Assembly (NCBI GenBank): GCA_965247295.1
Contig: CBDFGQ010000006.1
Coordinates: forward strand, 310,001 to 374,000
Direction: 5' to 3'
DNA length: 64,000 nt
DNA from: CBDFGQ01 sp965247295
GTDB lineage: Bacteria; Chloroflexota; Dehalococcoidia; Lucifugimonadales; JAGWBF01
The notes below the pieces were generated by a model, which saw nothing but the letters and a program-made list of their open reading frames with translations, was not told the DNA's origin and did no database searches. Made by a program: the position numbers and the translations under genes. This document shows positions 9,186-17,849 of the stretch, in pieces; within the stretch, counting starts at the first letter, position 1; every line of letters begins with the position of its first letter.

Positions 9186-9209
9186 CCCCCTTCCTGGCCA
9201 GGAAGGGGG
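9186..9209. repeat. Perfect 24-bp palindrome in the 9074-9340 intergenic region
   Basis: CCCCCTTCCTGG (9186-9197) is followed directly by its reverse complement (9198-9209). The rest of this 267-bp gap holds a second small inverted repeat (AGGGGC-TTGC-GCCCCT near 9275-9290) and no gene. The palindrome has no T-run and no spacer, so it is not a typical terminator. It may be a binding site or part of a dispersed repeat. Confidence 0.5.
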
Positions 9210-9340
9210 AAGAAGCTATATCTGAGGGACGCCCCTTCGCCAAGCTCAGGGCAGGCTCTCAGACTCCCGGCAAAGGGGCTTGCGCCCCTCTGCACACCCG
9301 CTATTTCATCGGCCTGCCAGAGGGAACCGGATGGTTAGGT

Positions 9341-10447
9341 CTACGGCACCAGCATGGCCCTTGTAACCTCCGTCTGCCGCTGGTACCACTCCGCCTTTGG
9401 GAACGCCTCGTTGACATCCTCCAGCTTGAACCTGTGGGACACTATCTTTTGGAAGGGCACCCTATTCCGGTTCCTGACCAAGTAGTCCAGTATCGTGGGC
9501 AGGAGCGATGGCCGGTACATCAGGGAGCCGATTATGCGCTTGCCCTGGAGCAGCTTGGAGGGGTCTATGGAAACCTTCCGGCCCCTGACGATGTCCCCGA
9601 TCTCCACAAAGGTGCCCCCGTTGCTCAGCATGTCGATGCCTTCGGCCAGAAGATCGGCCCGGCCTACGAGCTCCATCACGATGTCGGCGCCACGGTCTCT
9701 GGTGAGCTCCCTCACCCGCTGGACGCGGGTCTCCGGGGTATTGTACTCCTCGACGTTAACGGTGTAGTCGGCGCCGAACTCCTCCGCAAGGCGGAGGCGG
9801 CTCTCCAGCCGGTCGAGGACGATGACCCGGTCAGCGCCCATGTCCTTGGCCAGCGCGGTGGCGTTCAGGCCCAGCCCGCCCGCGCCCTGGATGACCACGT
9901 ACTGGCCCTCGCGGGCTCCGGCGTTGGTGAGGCCCTGGGCCACCGTGCCCATGGCGCAGTTGACCGGGCCCAGTATGTCATCGGGGAGCTCGTCGGGCAC
10001 GCGGAAGGCGGGATGGCGGGGCGGGAGGTAGACGAAGTCGGCGTAGGTGCCGGTGAAGTAAGGGTAGACGTCGGCGGCGGGGTATGACCGGTTGACGCAC
10101 CAGTTGGTATCACCCCGCAAACACATGTGGCAGCGGTAGCAGGGAAAGACGTGGATGTGCATCAGTCGGTCGCCCTCCCCTATGGGAGCTCCCAGGCTGT
10201 CAGTGGTCACCCCTTTCCCCAGCTTATATATCACGCCCGTGCCCTCGTGGCCCATTGTCCGCCCGGTGGGAGGCAGGGGCACGTTGACCTGGTCGCCCCG
10301 CCATACGTGGAGGTCGGAGCCGCAGATGCCCGCCTGGGTAATCCTCAAGACTATTGCCCCAGGCTCGGGGTCCGGCAGGTCGTACTCCCGTATCTCAAAG
10401 GGCTTCCCATACTCCTGGCATACTACCACCCGTCCCTTCTCAGCCAC
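9341..10447 (-). CDS. Zinc-dependent medium-chain alcohol/polyol dehydrogenase
   Basis: A GroES-like domain followed by a Rossmann fold. The catalytic zinc ligands are in QAGICGSDLH and GHEGTG; the structural zinc site is CYRCHMCLRGDTNWC; the NAD(P) motif is GAGGLG followed by DMGADRVIVLDRLESR. The family oxidises alcohols, sorbitol- or threonine-type substrates; the substrate here cannot be assigned. GTG at 10447 is chosen because AGGAGG lies 6 nt upstream; a start at 10468 would add seven residues. The protein is 368 residues. It is divergent from the M42 peptidase gene, with about 170 bp between them. Confidence 0.92.
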   Translation of the reverse strand: MAEKGRVVVCQEYGKPFEIREYDLPDPEPGAIVLRITQAGICGSDLHVWRGDQVNVPLPPTGRTMGHEGTGVIYKLGKGVTTDSLGAPIGEGDRLMHIHVFPCYRCHMCLRGDTNWCVNRSYPAADVYPYFTGTYADFVYLPPRHPAFRVPDELPDDILGPVNCAMGTVAQGLTNAGAREGQYVVIQGAGGLGLNATALAKDMGADRVIVLDRLESRLRLAEEFGADYTVNVEEYNTPETRVQRVRELTRDRGADIVMELVGRADLLAEGIDMLSNGGTFVEIGDIVRGRKVSIDPSKLLQGKRIIGSLMYRPSLLPTILDYLVRNRNRVPFQKIVSHRFKLEDVNEAFPKAEWYQRQTEVTRAMLVP

Positions 10448-10615
10448 GGCGCGCCTCCTGAATTGCACAATGATCGGTTCGTTTCCAGAGCGGCGGACGT
10501 GGGGAATTATACCCCACGGGCAGATGGCTTGAAAGTCCTTGCTATGGGGGCCGACGGTGACAGGACGGCCTTTAAGCCGCTAAGATTACTGGTGGATAGG
10601 GAGGACACGACGCCC

Positions 10616-11767
10616 ATGGCCTTAGATGAAGGTGCGAGGACCCATGCTTTGGGGATTCTGCGGGAGCTGGGAGGCTGCCCCGCCGTACCGTACATGGAAG
10701 GCACGGTGGCCGCCAGTATTCAGAAGTCCCTGGAGGAAATGGGTGTGAGCATGAGGCGGGACCGCTATGGTAACCTGATAGCTCACCATGCGGGACCACC
10801 GAGCAGGCCACTCCGGGGGGAGGTCCCACCTATCGCCTTTGTCGCCCACATGGACCACCCGGGGTTCGAGGCGGTGGAGCTCCTGGGCGACACTGTGATA
10901 GCCCGATCCCTGGGCGGGGTGCCAAGGGCGTGTTTTACCGAGACTGTCCCGGTCCAGCTATTGGTTCCAAACGGCGACAGGCTTGCGGCAGAGACGGCCG
11001 GAGCTCCCGGCCCCGTCGGCTCCCAAGGTCCGGCGGACCCTCCACTCGTCTCCCTGCGACTGAAAAAGGCCTACCCACTGGAGCTCCCCGTGGCCGTGGT
11101 CCTGGACCTGCCCGACTTCTACCTAGAAGGCGACCTGATTCACATGAGGGCGCTGGACGACCTGGCGGGATGCGCCAGTATCCTGGCGGCCCTCAGGGTG
11201 CTGGTCACCAACGAAGGGGTGGGAGACGTATACGGTATATTCACACGGGCCGAGGAGGTGGGGCTGGTTGGGGCCCGTCTCGTAGCCGAGGAGGGGACCC
11301 TGCCCATGGAAACCCTGGTAGTATCGCTGGAGGCCAGCAGGACACTACCGGGCGCCAACATAGGGGAAGGCCCGGTAATACGGGTGGGAGATGCTAGCTT
11401 CACCTTCGACGCCGAGGCCGAAGGGGTGCTTCTGAAGGCGCGGGAGGAGTTGATAGAGAGGGACTCGAACTTTACGGCCCAGCGCCAGCTCATGAGTGGC
11501 GGTACCTGTGAGGCAAGCGCATTCAGGTACTTCGGATACCGGGCCACGGGCATTGCCTATCCCCTGGGCAACTACCACAACGCCACCCCCGAAGGGGCCG
11601 TCGGTGCCGAGCATATCCACGTGGATGACTTCACTGGCGGGATAGAGCTGATAATCCAGGCCGCGCGAAGCGTGGCCGGGCGACGGGAGTCCCGCCCGTG
11701 GCGGCAGATGGGCAACGTGCCCAAGGAGCAACGTCAAAGGCTGGCGGAGACGGCCGGCGAACTCTAG
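10616..11767 (+). CDS. M42-family metallopeptidase/glutamyl aminopeptidase-like
   Basis: M42 enzymes are dinuclear-metal aminopeptidases related to TET peptidases, and some are cellulases by annotation only. Metal and catalytic segments are visible: FVAHMDHPGFE (His and Asp), RALDDLAGCA (bridging Asp), TRAEEVGLVGA (catalytic Glu pair), SLEAS (Asp/Glu ligand position) and the late His in PLGNYHN. The apical insert region with LPDFYLEGDLIHMRALDD is typical. I chose ATG 10616, preceded by GGAGGA, because homology-like sequence begins with GARTHALGILREL; the frame is open well upstream, and an ATG at 10545 is possible. 383 residues. Confidence 0.87.
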   Translation: MALDEGARTHALGILRELGGCPAVPYMEGTVAASIQKSLEEMGVSMRRDRYGNLIAHHAGPPSRPLRGEVPPIAFVAHMDHPGFEAVELLGDTVIARSLGGVPRACFTETVPVQLLVPNGDRLAAETAGAPGPVGSQGPADPPLVSLRLKKAYPLELPVAVVLDLPDFYLEGDLIHMRALDDLAGCASILAALRVLVTNEGVGDVYGIFTRAEEVGLVGARLVAEEGTLPMETLVVSLEASRTLPGANIGEGPVIRVGDASFTFDAEAEGVLLKAREELIERDSNFTAQRQLMSGGTCEASAFRYFGYRATGIAYPLGNYHNATPEGAVGAEHIHVDDFTGGIELIIQAARSVAGRRESRPWRQMGNVPKEQRQRLAETAGEL

Positions 11768-11883
11768 CGGGCTCGACTGGTGATTAAGGGAATCCGCTCG
11801 GCGGCTGCCTGTGAAGTGATCGTAGAGAAAGGTGCTGGACCCGGCTCGCAGGAGGTGCTCGCCGGTACTGTCTCGGGTCCGAG

Positions 11884-12660
11884 TCAGGGGAGAGCCCGCA
11901 ATGTCCGGACCAGGATCGGAGCCGCCTTGCCCTTAAGCTCCATGGAGCGTTGAGGGGCTCCGGGAAACTGTTCGGCCACCGATTGGTAGGTCTCCTCCAT
12001 TACCAGCACCTCGCCGGGCTGCGCCACTTCCTGCAAACGGGACGCAGTATTGACCACGTCCCCGATGGCGGTAAAGTCCCGCACGTCGGCCTCGCCCACG
12101 TTCCCCACGAAAGCCTCCCCAGTCCCGACTCCCCCACCCACGTACAGCGAGTCGCCGTCCTCGGCCAGGGCCTGAACGCCAGCCACGATATCCATCGAGG
12201 CCCTCACAGCCCTCTGCTCGTGGTCCTCGTGCCTGAACGGGGCGCCGAAGAAGGCCATCACCTGGTCGCCCACCATCTTGTCCAGCGTGCCATCCCGATC
12301 GAACACGGCCTCGGCCGCCAGCTTGTAGAACCGGTTCAGCTTCGCCACCACCTCCGTGGGCGGCAGCCTCTCGGACAACGAGGTGAATCCTCGTACATCA
12401 ACGAACAGCACCGAAAGGGAGACCAGCACCCCACCCGGGGGCGCAAACTCGTATCATAAGGTACAGAGCTGGGGGTTCTTGCGAGACGGGCGTATCTGAA
12501 CGAGCCAGAAAGGGGCGGCAAACGGCCCCTGAAAAGGGACTAGACACTGTTTACACCGTCTGCTGGATGGCAAACGCCGGAAAACGTGGCGCGCACCCGG
12601 CGCGTCGCCGACGAGGGACCGAGCACCACCAACGGGCCAAAGCAACGGGCTACGACTCAT
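11884..12660 (-). CDS. Adenylate/guanylate cyclase with N-terminal 2xCxxC motif; in-frame TGA (candidate Sec)
   Basis: Read through the TGA at 12454-12456, this is one 258-residue protein starting at ATG 12660 with GAGGGG just upstream. Residues 24-72 form a two-knuckle cysteine module: RRCKQC (Cys36, Cys39), LVPFQGP, SRKNPQLCTL and then TGA at codon 69, giving C66-x-x-U69. Cyclases with this front end (CxxC, PF.G, NP..CxxC, GG) have Cys at that position. Residues 80-255 are a class III cyclase domain: VLFVDVRGFTSLSE (metal Asp), MVGDQVMAFFGAP (second metal Asp), and DVVNTASRLQ (ribose/transition-state Asn and Arg). Without readthrough, the domain would have to start at GTG 12429 without the module. 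A strong SECIS-like hairpin follows the TGA. I do not know a described selenocysteine cyclase. Confidence 0.75.
12426..12444 (-). promoter_or_regulatory. SECIS-like hairpin after the cyclase TGA
   Basis: On the minus strand, GCGCCCC pairs with GGGGTGC (7 bp, one G-U) around the 5-nt loop CGGGT. The stem starts 9 nt after the TGA and the loop begins 16 nt after it, with G as the second loop base. This meets the published bacterial SECIS rules as I know them (loop 16-37 nt from UGA, G among the first two loop bases). Confidence 0.65.
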
Positions 12661-12844
12661 AACCCCTCACCACCACCGTGCCACCTGCCCCCATGGTAAG
12701 GCAACTCCCATCAGGCTTAAAATTAAGTCCAACGCGATCAGGGTACCCACGCACCCAAGCCCGGCGGGCGGCGGCACTATCCAGATTAGGAGAATGGTAC
12801 ATAAGGCCGCTTTGCCTTGTCAACGGCGCAGGTACGCCGTCACC

Positions 12845-13288
12845 CTATTCCCTGCCCAGATAGTACCGCCAGCGGCGGAGCTTGGGCAGCACCCTCTCGG
12901 CCAGCCGGTCGATGTCATCCTCGGACACCTCGGTGTCATTTTCCAGAACGAGAGTACCCCACTTCTCAAAGGCCTCCTGGACGATGCGCTCGACGAGCTG
13001 GGGGGACCGGCCTGCCAGTCTTCCCAGCTGGAAGGCCAGGGTTGTGGCAAGCTGTCCATTTACGATCTGGTCGAGAGCCTCTGGGTCATCCAGCTCCTTG
13101 GGGATTCCGCTGCACTGCATCAGGAAATCGTCCAGCACCTGCTCCAGTACCTCGGAAATGTCGGCCAGCTGAATGCGCGTCATATACTCGGTAAGGCGGT
13201 CGGCCAGCTCCTTTACCCCTGCCTCTGGAAGCAGTGAGGAACTTCGGCCAGGATCCACGTGATCACCCTCGTTCACGTCCTCTGCCAT
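12845..13288 (-). CDS. Hypothetical acidic helical protein
   Basis: A 147-residue protein I do not recognise. It is acidic and predicted largely helical (VKELADRLTEYMTRIQLADISEVLEQVLDDFLMQC, EALDQIVNGQLATTLAFQLGRL, DDIDRLAERVLPKLRRWRYYL), with no signal peptide, membrane segment or metal motif. The start at ATG 13288 is preceded by GGTGGTAGGT; a GTG-type start four codons earlier is possible. It lies 185 bp upstream of the cyclase gene on the same strand, and the spacer shows no terminator, so they could be co-transcribed. Confidence 0.65.
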   Translation of the reverse strand: MAEDVNEGDHVDPGRSSSLLPEAGVKELADRLTEYMTRIQLADISEVLEQVLDDFLMQCSGIPKELDDPEALDQIVNGQLATTLAFQLGRLAGRSPQLVERIVQEAFEKWGTLVLENDTEVSEDDIDRLAERVLPKLRRWRYYLGRE

Positions 13289-13635
13289 ACCTACCACCAC
13301 CCTAACTTCGATATTTCCGAAGCAGCCACCTCACCTCCAAGTGCCGAACTTCGAACTACCTGTAAACCCAACCTGACAACCATCGCCCATCCTAAACGGT
13401 ACTGCGATATCCCTTCGACAGGGCACCGCCTCTCGCACATTTTACCACCCTGACGGGGATCCTCACGAAGCCACGGGGCTAGCACGGGGAACACGAAGAA
13501 CGGCGCCCAGCTGGAAGATGTTATACTTGCGCCATTCGTGGATAGGCATGCCGGTACTCGGCCGTTGGGCCGGACATTAGGCGCCCGCTGAAGGACGGGC
13601 GTGGCGGCTAGCACATTATGCCTACGGAGGGACCC
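13289..13635. other. Intergenic region, divergent promoters expected
   Basis: This 347-bp gap separates the divergent hypothetical gene (minus) and the PPOX gene (plus). TATACT at 13522-13527 is a possible plus-strand -10, without a good -35. CGCCCG and CGGGCG near 13583-13602 can form a short stem. I see no gene. Confidence 0.4.
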
Positions 13636-14055
13636 ATGACCTACGATGAAATTCTCCCCTTTCTAGAGACCAACCACCAGGGGGTAATCACGACCTTCAG
13701 GAGGAGCGGCGCAGCCCAGATGAGCATCGTGACCTGTGGCCCGTACCAGGGAGGTGTGGCCTTCACCACCACGAGAGGCAGGGCTAAGCTGGCTAACCTG
13801 AGACGCGACCCGCGCTGCACCATCCTTGTCTCCCAACCTGACTGGTCTCGTTACGTGGTATTGGAGGGGACGGCGGACATCCGGGCTGCGGACCGCACAG
13901 ACCCCAAAGAGCTGAGCCTTGCGCTCCGGGAGGTCTATCGTGCCTGTGCCGGTCGGGAGCACCCCGACTGGGACGACTACGACCGGGCCATGGTGGCGGA
14001 TAGGCGCGCCGCCATCATAGTGAAGCCACAATACATCTATGGGGCCAGGGTCTGA
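13636..14055 (+). CDS. PPOX-class F420- or FMN-dependent oxidoreductase
   Basis: A split-barrel flavin/F420-binding protein of 139 residues. Typical features are the N-terminal EILPFLETNHQGVITTFRRSG, the strand pair PYQGGVAFTTTRGRAKLANLRRDPR with the phosphate-binding basic cluster, and VVLEGTADIR. Such proteins (TIGR03618-type) reduce substrates with F420H2 or bind FMN; the cofactor cannot be decided from sequence alone. ATG 13636 follows GGAGGG by six nt; an ATG six codons upstream lacks a site. It stands alone, ending convergent with the UGSC operon. Confidence 0.82.
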   Translation: MTYDEILPFLETNHQGVITTFRRSGAAQMSIVTCGPYQGGVAFTTTRGRAKLANLRRDPRCTILVSQPDWSRYVVLEGTADIRAADRTDPKELSLALREVYRACAGREHPDWDDYDRAMVADRRAAIIVKPQYIYGARV

Positions 14056-14142
14056 CCACCATCCGCCACGCGGACCCAGCGGTGAGAACGTGCCGGCGCG
14101 TGCCCAGCCTGAGCCCCCGATAAACTAAAATGCTGCGACCGT

Positions 14143-15189
14143 TTAGGCGCGTTGTATGAGCTTGGTGACCGACCTGGAGCCCCCGAAGGTAGGCAGAAAA
14201 ACCGCGTAGTCGGGCTCGGGCCCGCCGGCAACTATGAGCATGAGGTCTTCGGGGCACCTGGTCTGGTGCACCAGCCCTGCCTCCACGGCCGGTTGAATTC
14301 GGTGGTGGGCCGCTCTTGACTGTAGAGCCGACGCGGGGAACCCGCTTCCATCGTACAGGAGCCGCTGCACGTCCATCTTGGACATTCCTTCCCTGGCGGC
14401 CAGCTGGGCGTGGCCCGCGGTGATAACCATGGCTGGTTCGCCATTTCCCAGGAGCACGTTGCTGCTTCCCGCCCTCCCCATGTCCATGGCGATTACCGAC
14501 AGCATGTCGCGTATCGCCTGGTACGGCGCGGTGATGCTGGTCAGCATTCCGTTAACGGCACTCACAGTCACGGTGCTGGCTTCGGGCGCAAAACCCCTGG
14601 ACACGTGGAGGGGCTCCCAGGGGCTGTTTTCCTCGTCCTCGCCCAAACACAGGGCGGGCTTCCCCGGAAAATCATAGCTTGCCTTGTCCACGTCTCCGGG
14701 CCAGCCACCGCCGATGTTCATCACGATGAGGGACAGTGCCCGGGCAATGGTGGCGTTGGCCCTCCATCCCTGCCTCACGGCTTTGCGGCCGCAGCCAACA
14801 TCGATATCTCGACGTATGGGGCCGTTGACGATAATCCCTAGTCCACACGGGTGGCCGGGGGCAGCGAGGGCCGGCAGGTTGAAACTCTGGTCGCACACCG
14901 CCTCTACAGCGGCGATCAGGAGTGGCATGTACTGCGAGATGCAGCCGGCCATCACTCCATTGACTGCGATCTTTTCCACGGTGGCCTCGCCACACGCGGG
15001 TGCCGGGCTGCCTACCACACGGTCCGGAGGGAGCCCCGCGCCCTGGATCATGCGCAATACCCGTTCCTTGGTAGGTGGGATAACGGGAAGGCCATCGCCC
15101 CATCCCTGGGCGACTACGTAGTCGAATACAGCCTCGGGCGAATCACCTACGTCAACCTCACGGGAATGCAAGTCAAGCCACCCGGTCAT
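14143..15189 (-). CDS. Conserved protein encoded beside the UGSC selenoprotein
   Basis: A 348-residue protein with the recognisable but uncharacterised pattern WGDGLPVIPPTKERVLRMI near the N-terminus, then GEATVEKIAVNGVMAGC, IIVNGPIRRDIDVGCG, RANATIARALSLIVMNIGG and ENSPWEPLHVSRGF. From memory, proteins with this pattern are often encoded next to or fused with UGSC proteins; I know no reaction for them. Several conserved Cys (APACGE, MAGC, VGCG) could pair with the selenocysteine partner. ATG 15189 lies only 14 bp after the UGSC stop, so the two genes form an operon. It has no signal peptide and is probably cytosolic. Confidence 0.75.
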   Translation of the reverse strand: MTGWLDLHSREVDVGDSPEAVFDYVVAQGWGDGLPVIPPTKERVLRMIQGAGLPPDRVVGSPAPACGEATVEKIAVNGVMAGCISQYMPLLIAAVEAVCDQSFNLPALAAPGHPCGLGIIVNGPIRRDIDVGCGRKAVRQGWRANATIARALSLIVMNIGGGWPGDVDKASYDFPGKPALCLGEDEENSPWEPLHVSRGFAPEASTVTVSAVNGMLTSITAPYQAIRDMLSVIAMDMGRAGSSNVLLGNGEPAMVITAGHAQLAAREGMSKMDVQRLLYDGSGFPASALQSRAAHHRIQPAVEAGLVHQTRCPEDLMLIVAGGPEPDYAVFLPTFGGSRSVTKLIQRA

Positions 15190-15203
15190 AGCCGCTGCCT
15201 CTA

Positions 15204-15722
15204 CTAAAGGGTCAGAAGGCGGGACGCCCGCTCGAAGGTCGTCTCCGCCATGGCTCCCAACTCCACATCAGACAGCGCCTCGACGCCCGAGGGGAGGACC
15301 AGTATTGGAAGGCCGGGCTTGCCCTGGGAGCGGACCAGGTGAGTAGCAAGCTCAGCGTAATCCGCGCTAACGATGAGTACGGAAGGGATCCCACGCTGTT
15401 CCAGGGAGATGGCGTCGTGGACACTCCACCACGTGCAGTACCCTCACTGTCCGATGCCCACTATGGCAGCGTCGGCCCGATCCACCAGCCCACCGAGGAC
15501 ATCCTCAGGAGTGGGGTTGAACAAGTCTGGATTAACGGCCTGGATCACCTCGCGGACCTGGTACATTTCCCTGGCTATCCGTTCAAAGTGGCTCGCCATC
15601 ACGTCGATGCTGCGCCACTGGTTGCTGACGATGCCGAGGGCGTGGCCTTCCAGGACGGGTAACCGGGGCGCCAGTCCGGTATCTCCGGTGACCGGCCGTG
15701 CCGTGGGGTCAGAGATCTTCAA
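15204..15722 (-). CDS. UGSC-family selenoprotein (in-frame TGA, UGYC motif)
   Basis: The upstream half (ISDPTARP, EGHALGIVSNQWRSIDVM, DLFNPTPEDVLGGLVDRADAAIVGIGQ) runs into TGA at 15444-15446 and continues in the same frame as GYCTWWSVHDAISLEQRGIPSV and EALSDVELGAMAETTFERAS to a TAG at 15204. UGSC proteins have U-G-S-C followed by T.WSVHDA at exactly this point; here it is U93-G-Y-C96. The TGA therefore encodes Sec (or has replaced Cys) rather than ending the protein. A TTG at 15722 is chosen because it gives the usual N-terminal LKI.DPT pattern and follows GAGGGG; TTG 15785 and GTG 15776 are alternatives. About 172 residues. Function unknown; the U-x-x-C pair suggests thiol/selenol redox chemistry. 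Confidence 0.85.
15416..15433 (-). promoter_or_regulatory. SECIS-like hairpin after the UGSC TGA
   Basis: On the minus strand CGTGG pairs with CCACG around the loop TGGAGTGT. The stem starts 10 nt after the TGA and the loop begins 15 nt after it, with G as second loop base; two further pairs (GC/GC) can form outside a small internal loop. Position and loop fit a bacterial SECIS element. Confidence 0.6.
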
Positions 15723-15953
15723 CGCCTGAACATCCCCTCTAGAGCCTGGCACCGGGGTCGTCCCAGGGCCAGGCACTCGATGCAACTGCTAGGCAAGATA
15801 CTACCTTTCCCTAATGAAAGGTGTCAACCCAGAAGGCTAAGACCCACTCTTTCCCCGGATCCGGACAGTAAGCCTAGAACCGCAGCATCTATAGAGCGAT
15901 ACAAAAAAACTTAGCATCGCCGGTTAATCTCCACGAGAGGTCTGGGGCGACGC

Positions 15954-16485
15954 CTACGGAGTGCCCCCATGGGCCAGGCGCATAGCCAGGCAGGCAACTC
16001 TGGCTCCCAGCTCCCGGGCCTGCTCCAGGTCCTCCGGAGAGATGTCCCCCGCGGATGTGGCCCCGTAGTAGGAACCCGAGGTCCGCATCCTCTCAGTCCA
16101 GGGCAGCCCCACGATGACCATGCCGCAGGCAAGCATCCAGTGAATTAGGCCTAGGAGGGTGAATTCCATACCCGAATGGCGTCCCCGTCCGGTGGTAAAG
16201 GCCGCGCCAACCTTGCCCGAAAGCTTCCCCTCCTCCCACAGGTCTCCCTGGTCGTCCAGCCACGTCTTGAGGGCGCCGGTCATGCCACTCCAGTTGGGAG
16301 TGCCCAGCAGCACTATGGCGTCGGCTGCCAGGAGGTCACTGGCGGCTGGCCTCCTGTATTCGCGCCTTTGTGGGCCGTGCTCCCCCTATCGTGGAGACCC
16401 CTTGGCAGATCTCCAGGGCAAGGGGCTCTATTTGAGGGCCGTGGCTATCGTAGAGAACCAAAACGCCGCAGCGGCTATTATTCAT
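15954..16485 (-). pseudogene. Flavodoxin/WrbA-like NAD(P)H-quinone oxidoreductase with a frameshift
   Basis: From ATG 16485 the frame reads NNSRCGVLVLYDSHGPQIEPLA, a flavodoxin FMN-phosphate loop region, then hits a TGA at 16336-16338. The next frame carries the expected continuation ASDLLAADAIVLLGTPNWSGMTG and GKVGAAFTTGRGRHSGMEFT to 15954. A single extra base in about 16338-16365 explains the break; the TGA is not a Sec codon because the frames differ. Once corrected the length is about 176 residues, slightly short for WrbA. The start overlaps the end of the preceding cupredoxin gene by eight bases, implying translational coupling. It may be a real pseudogene or an assembly indel. Confidence 0.75.
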
Positions 16486-17773
16486 AGTAATCTGATCCAC
16501 CGCTATCACTCGAGCTGGAGGTAGATTCCTGCCCGTCCAGGCTCTCTACTACAGTTATAGTGGCAGTCATGGTGGAACCGTGGACCGTGCAAAAGTAGGG
16601 GAATATCCCCGCTTTCGTGAATGTATGGCTGAAGGTTTCGCCATTCACCAAGAAGGGGCTACCGCTATCCCACAGCTCTCCCACGTCCACTGCGCCCGGC
16701 ACCCCGGAGGTGGTGGTATGTACAATGGCGCCCTTGTGTGTCCACTTCACCTCGGTACCCACCTGAATCGTCAGGTCCTCTAATGTAAAGTCCTTAATGT
16801 CGGAGGAGACGATCGGAGGCTCAGGTGTCGGGGTAGGCGTAGGAGGAATGGGTGTAGCCGTCGGTTCGGGCGTGGGCACAGGTGTCGGCGATGGGGTTGG
16901 TGTAGGTGGTAGCGTAGGCTCCGGCGTGGGAGGAACAGTGGGCTCGATGGTGGCAGGGGTTGTGGGCTCCACGCTAGGAGTCGCAGTGGGCTCGACGGCG
17001 GCCTCGGGCTGAGTGGCCCCCTTCACCTTGGCGGCGGAAAGGGGCTCGCCTCCCTTCCGGGCAAGGAGCTTTATCACCGGCTTGATGATTATCTTGCCCG
17101 CCCCGGTGACAACCACGGACTTGGCGGCGTCGAAGTCCAGGGTGAGGATCGTCGTCTCCCCTGCGACGGCGGTGAACTGGCCCGCGATCTTCAGCCTGCC
17201 GCTGGGCACTTTGCCACGTAAATCGGCGCCCTGGACCGTCACAACAACGTCCTCCACGGTCAGACGGATCTGGTTATATTGGCCCGGCGTCAGTTCTGCG
17301 CTACCGAGAATCTCCTCTACGCCAATGATCTGCATCAGGTCAAAGGTCGTGGGCTCATCGACGACGGTGGTCCATCCTCCGTCCACATCGCCCTTGGCAA
17401 TATTTACCTCAATGTTGTTGACCGTCACCAGGATCTTGGAGACTTCCTGCGAGAGCGGATCGTCGGTGGCGCGAATCTCCAGAGTAGCCAGCCTGCCCGA
17501 TGCGGCCTGGGTGGGCGCCGGCGCGGATGTGGGAGACGGACTGGGAGGAGCTGACGTCGGGGTGGCAAGGACGACGGCCGCAGGGCTGGGCTTAGGTGTG
17601 GGGGAGGGATTGGGTGATGGTAGAGTCCGTAGGGGCGTAGGGGTCGGAATGGCGGTAGGCGAGGGGGATGGGGAAGGGACAGGAGGGGCCGTGGTTGCCG
17701 TAGCGGTAGGGAGCGGCGTGGGTGTGTCGGCGTCTCCCCCACAGGCAACGGCCACCAAACGTTGAATCCTCAT
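16478..17773 (-). CDS. DUF4382 plus cupredoxin lipoprotein-like protein
   Basis: Domains in order: a very short N-terminus with VAVACGGD resembling a lipobox; a Pro/Thr/Ser-rich linker to about residue 95; a DUF4382-like beta domain at about 95-238 (EVSKILVTVNNIEVNI, LTPGQYNQIRLTVEDV, GKIIIKPVIKLL); a second Pro/Thr linker; and a C-terminal blue-copper (plastocyanin-like) domain from about 325 with copper ligands His in GAIVHTTTSG, Cys and His in YFCTVHGSTM, and the Met. It is expected on the outer face of the membrane in electron transfer or copper handling. Compared with the paralogue at 17850-18323 the signal peptide core is missing about eight residues, so export is uncertain. The next gene overlaps its end. 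Confidence 0.85.
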   Translation of the reverse strand: MRIQRLVAVACGGDADTPTPLPTATATTAPPVPSPSPSPTAIPTPTPLRTLPSPNPSPTPKPSPAAVVLATPTSAPPSPSPTSAPAPTQAASGRLATLEIRATDDPLSQEVSKILVTVNNIEVNIAKGDVDGGWTTVVDEPTTFDLMQIIGVEEILGSAELTPGQYNQIRLTVEDVVVTVQGADLRGKVPSGRLKIAGQFTAVAGETTILTLDFDAAKSVVVTGAGKIIIKPVIKLLARKGGEPLSAAKVKGATQPEAAVEPTATPSVEPTTPATIEPTVPPTPEPTLPPTPTPSPTPVPTPEPTATPIPPTPTPTPEPPIVSSDIKDFTLEDLTIQVGTEVKWTHKGAIVHTTTSGVPGAVDVGELWDSGSPFLVNGETFSHTFTKAGIFPYFCTVHGSTMTATITVVESLDGQESTSSSSDSGGSDYYE

Positions 17774-17849
17774 GTTGCTATCATCTCACCTGCGGGCCGC
17801 TTCAAAATTCGACAGCGTCCAGAGCCCGGATTAACGTTTAGAATGCTCC

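Noticed and set aside
9150..9300. Second copy of the MITE, from the shared GCTGAAAAAC
   Set aside because: Only about ten bases match and no opposite inverted repeat is found nearby.
16336..16338. TGA in the flavodoxin-like gene as Sec
   Set aside because: The conserved downstream sequence is in another frame and no Cys is expected there.
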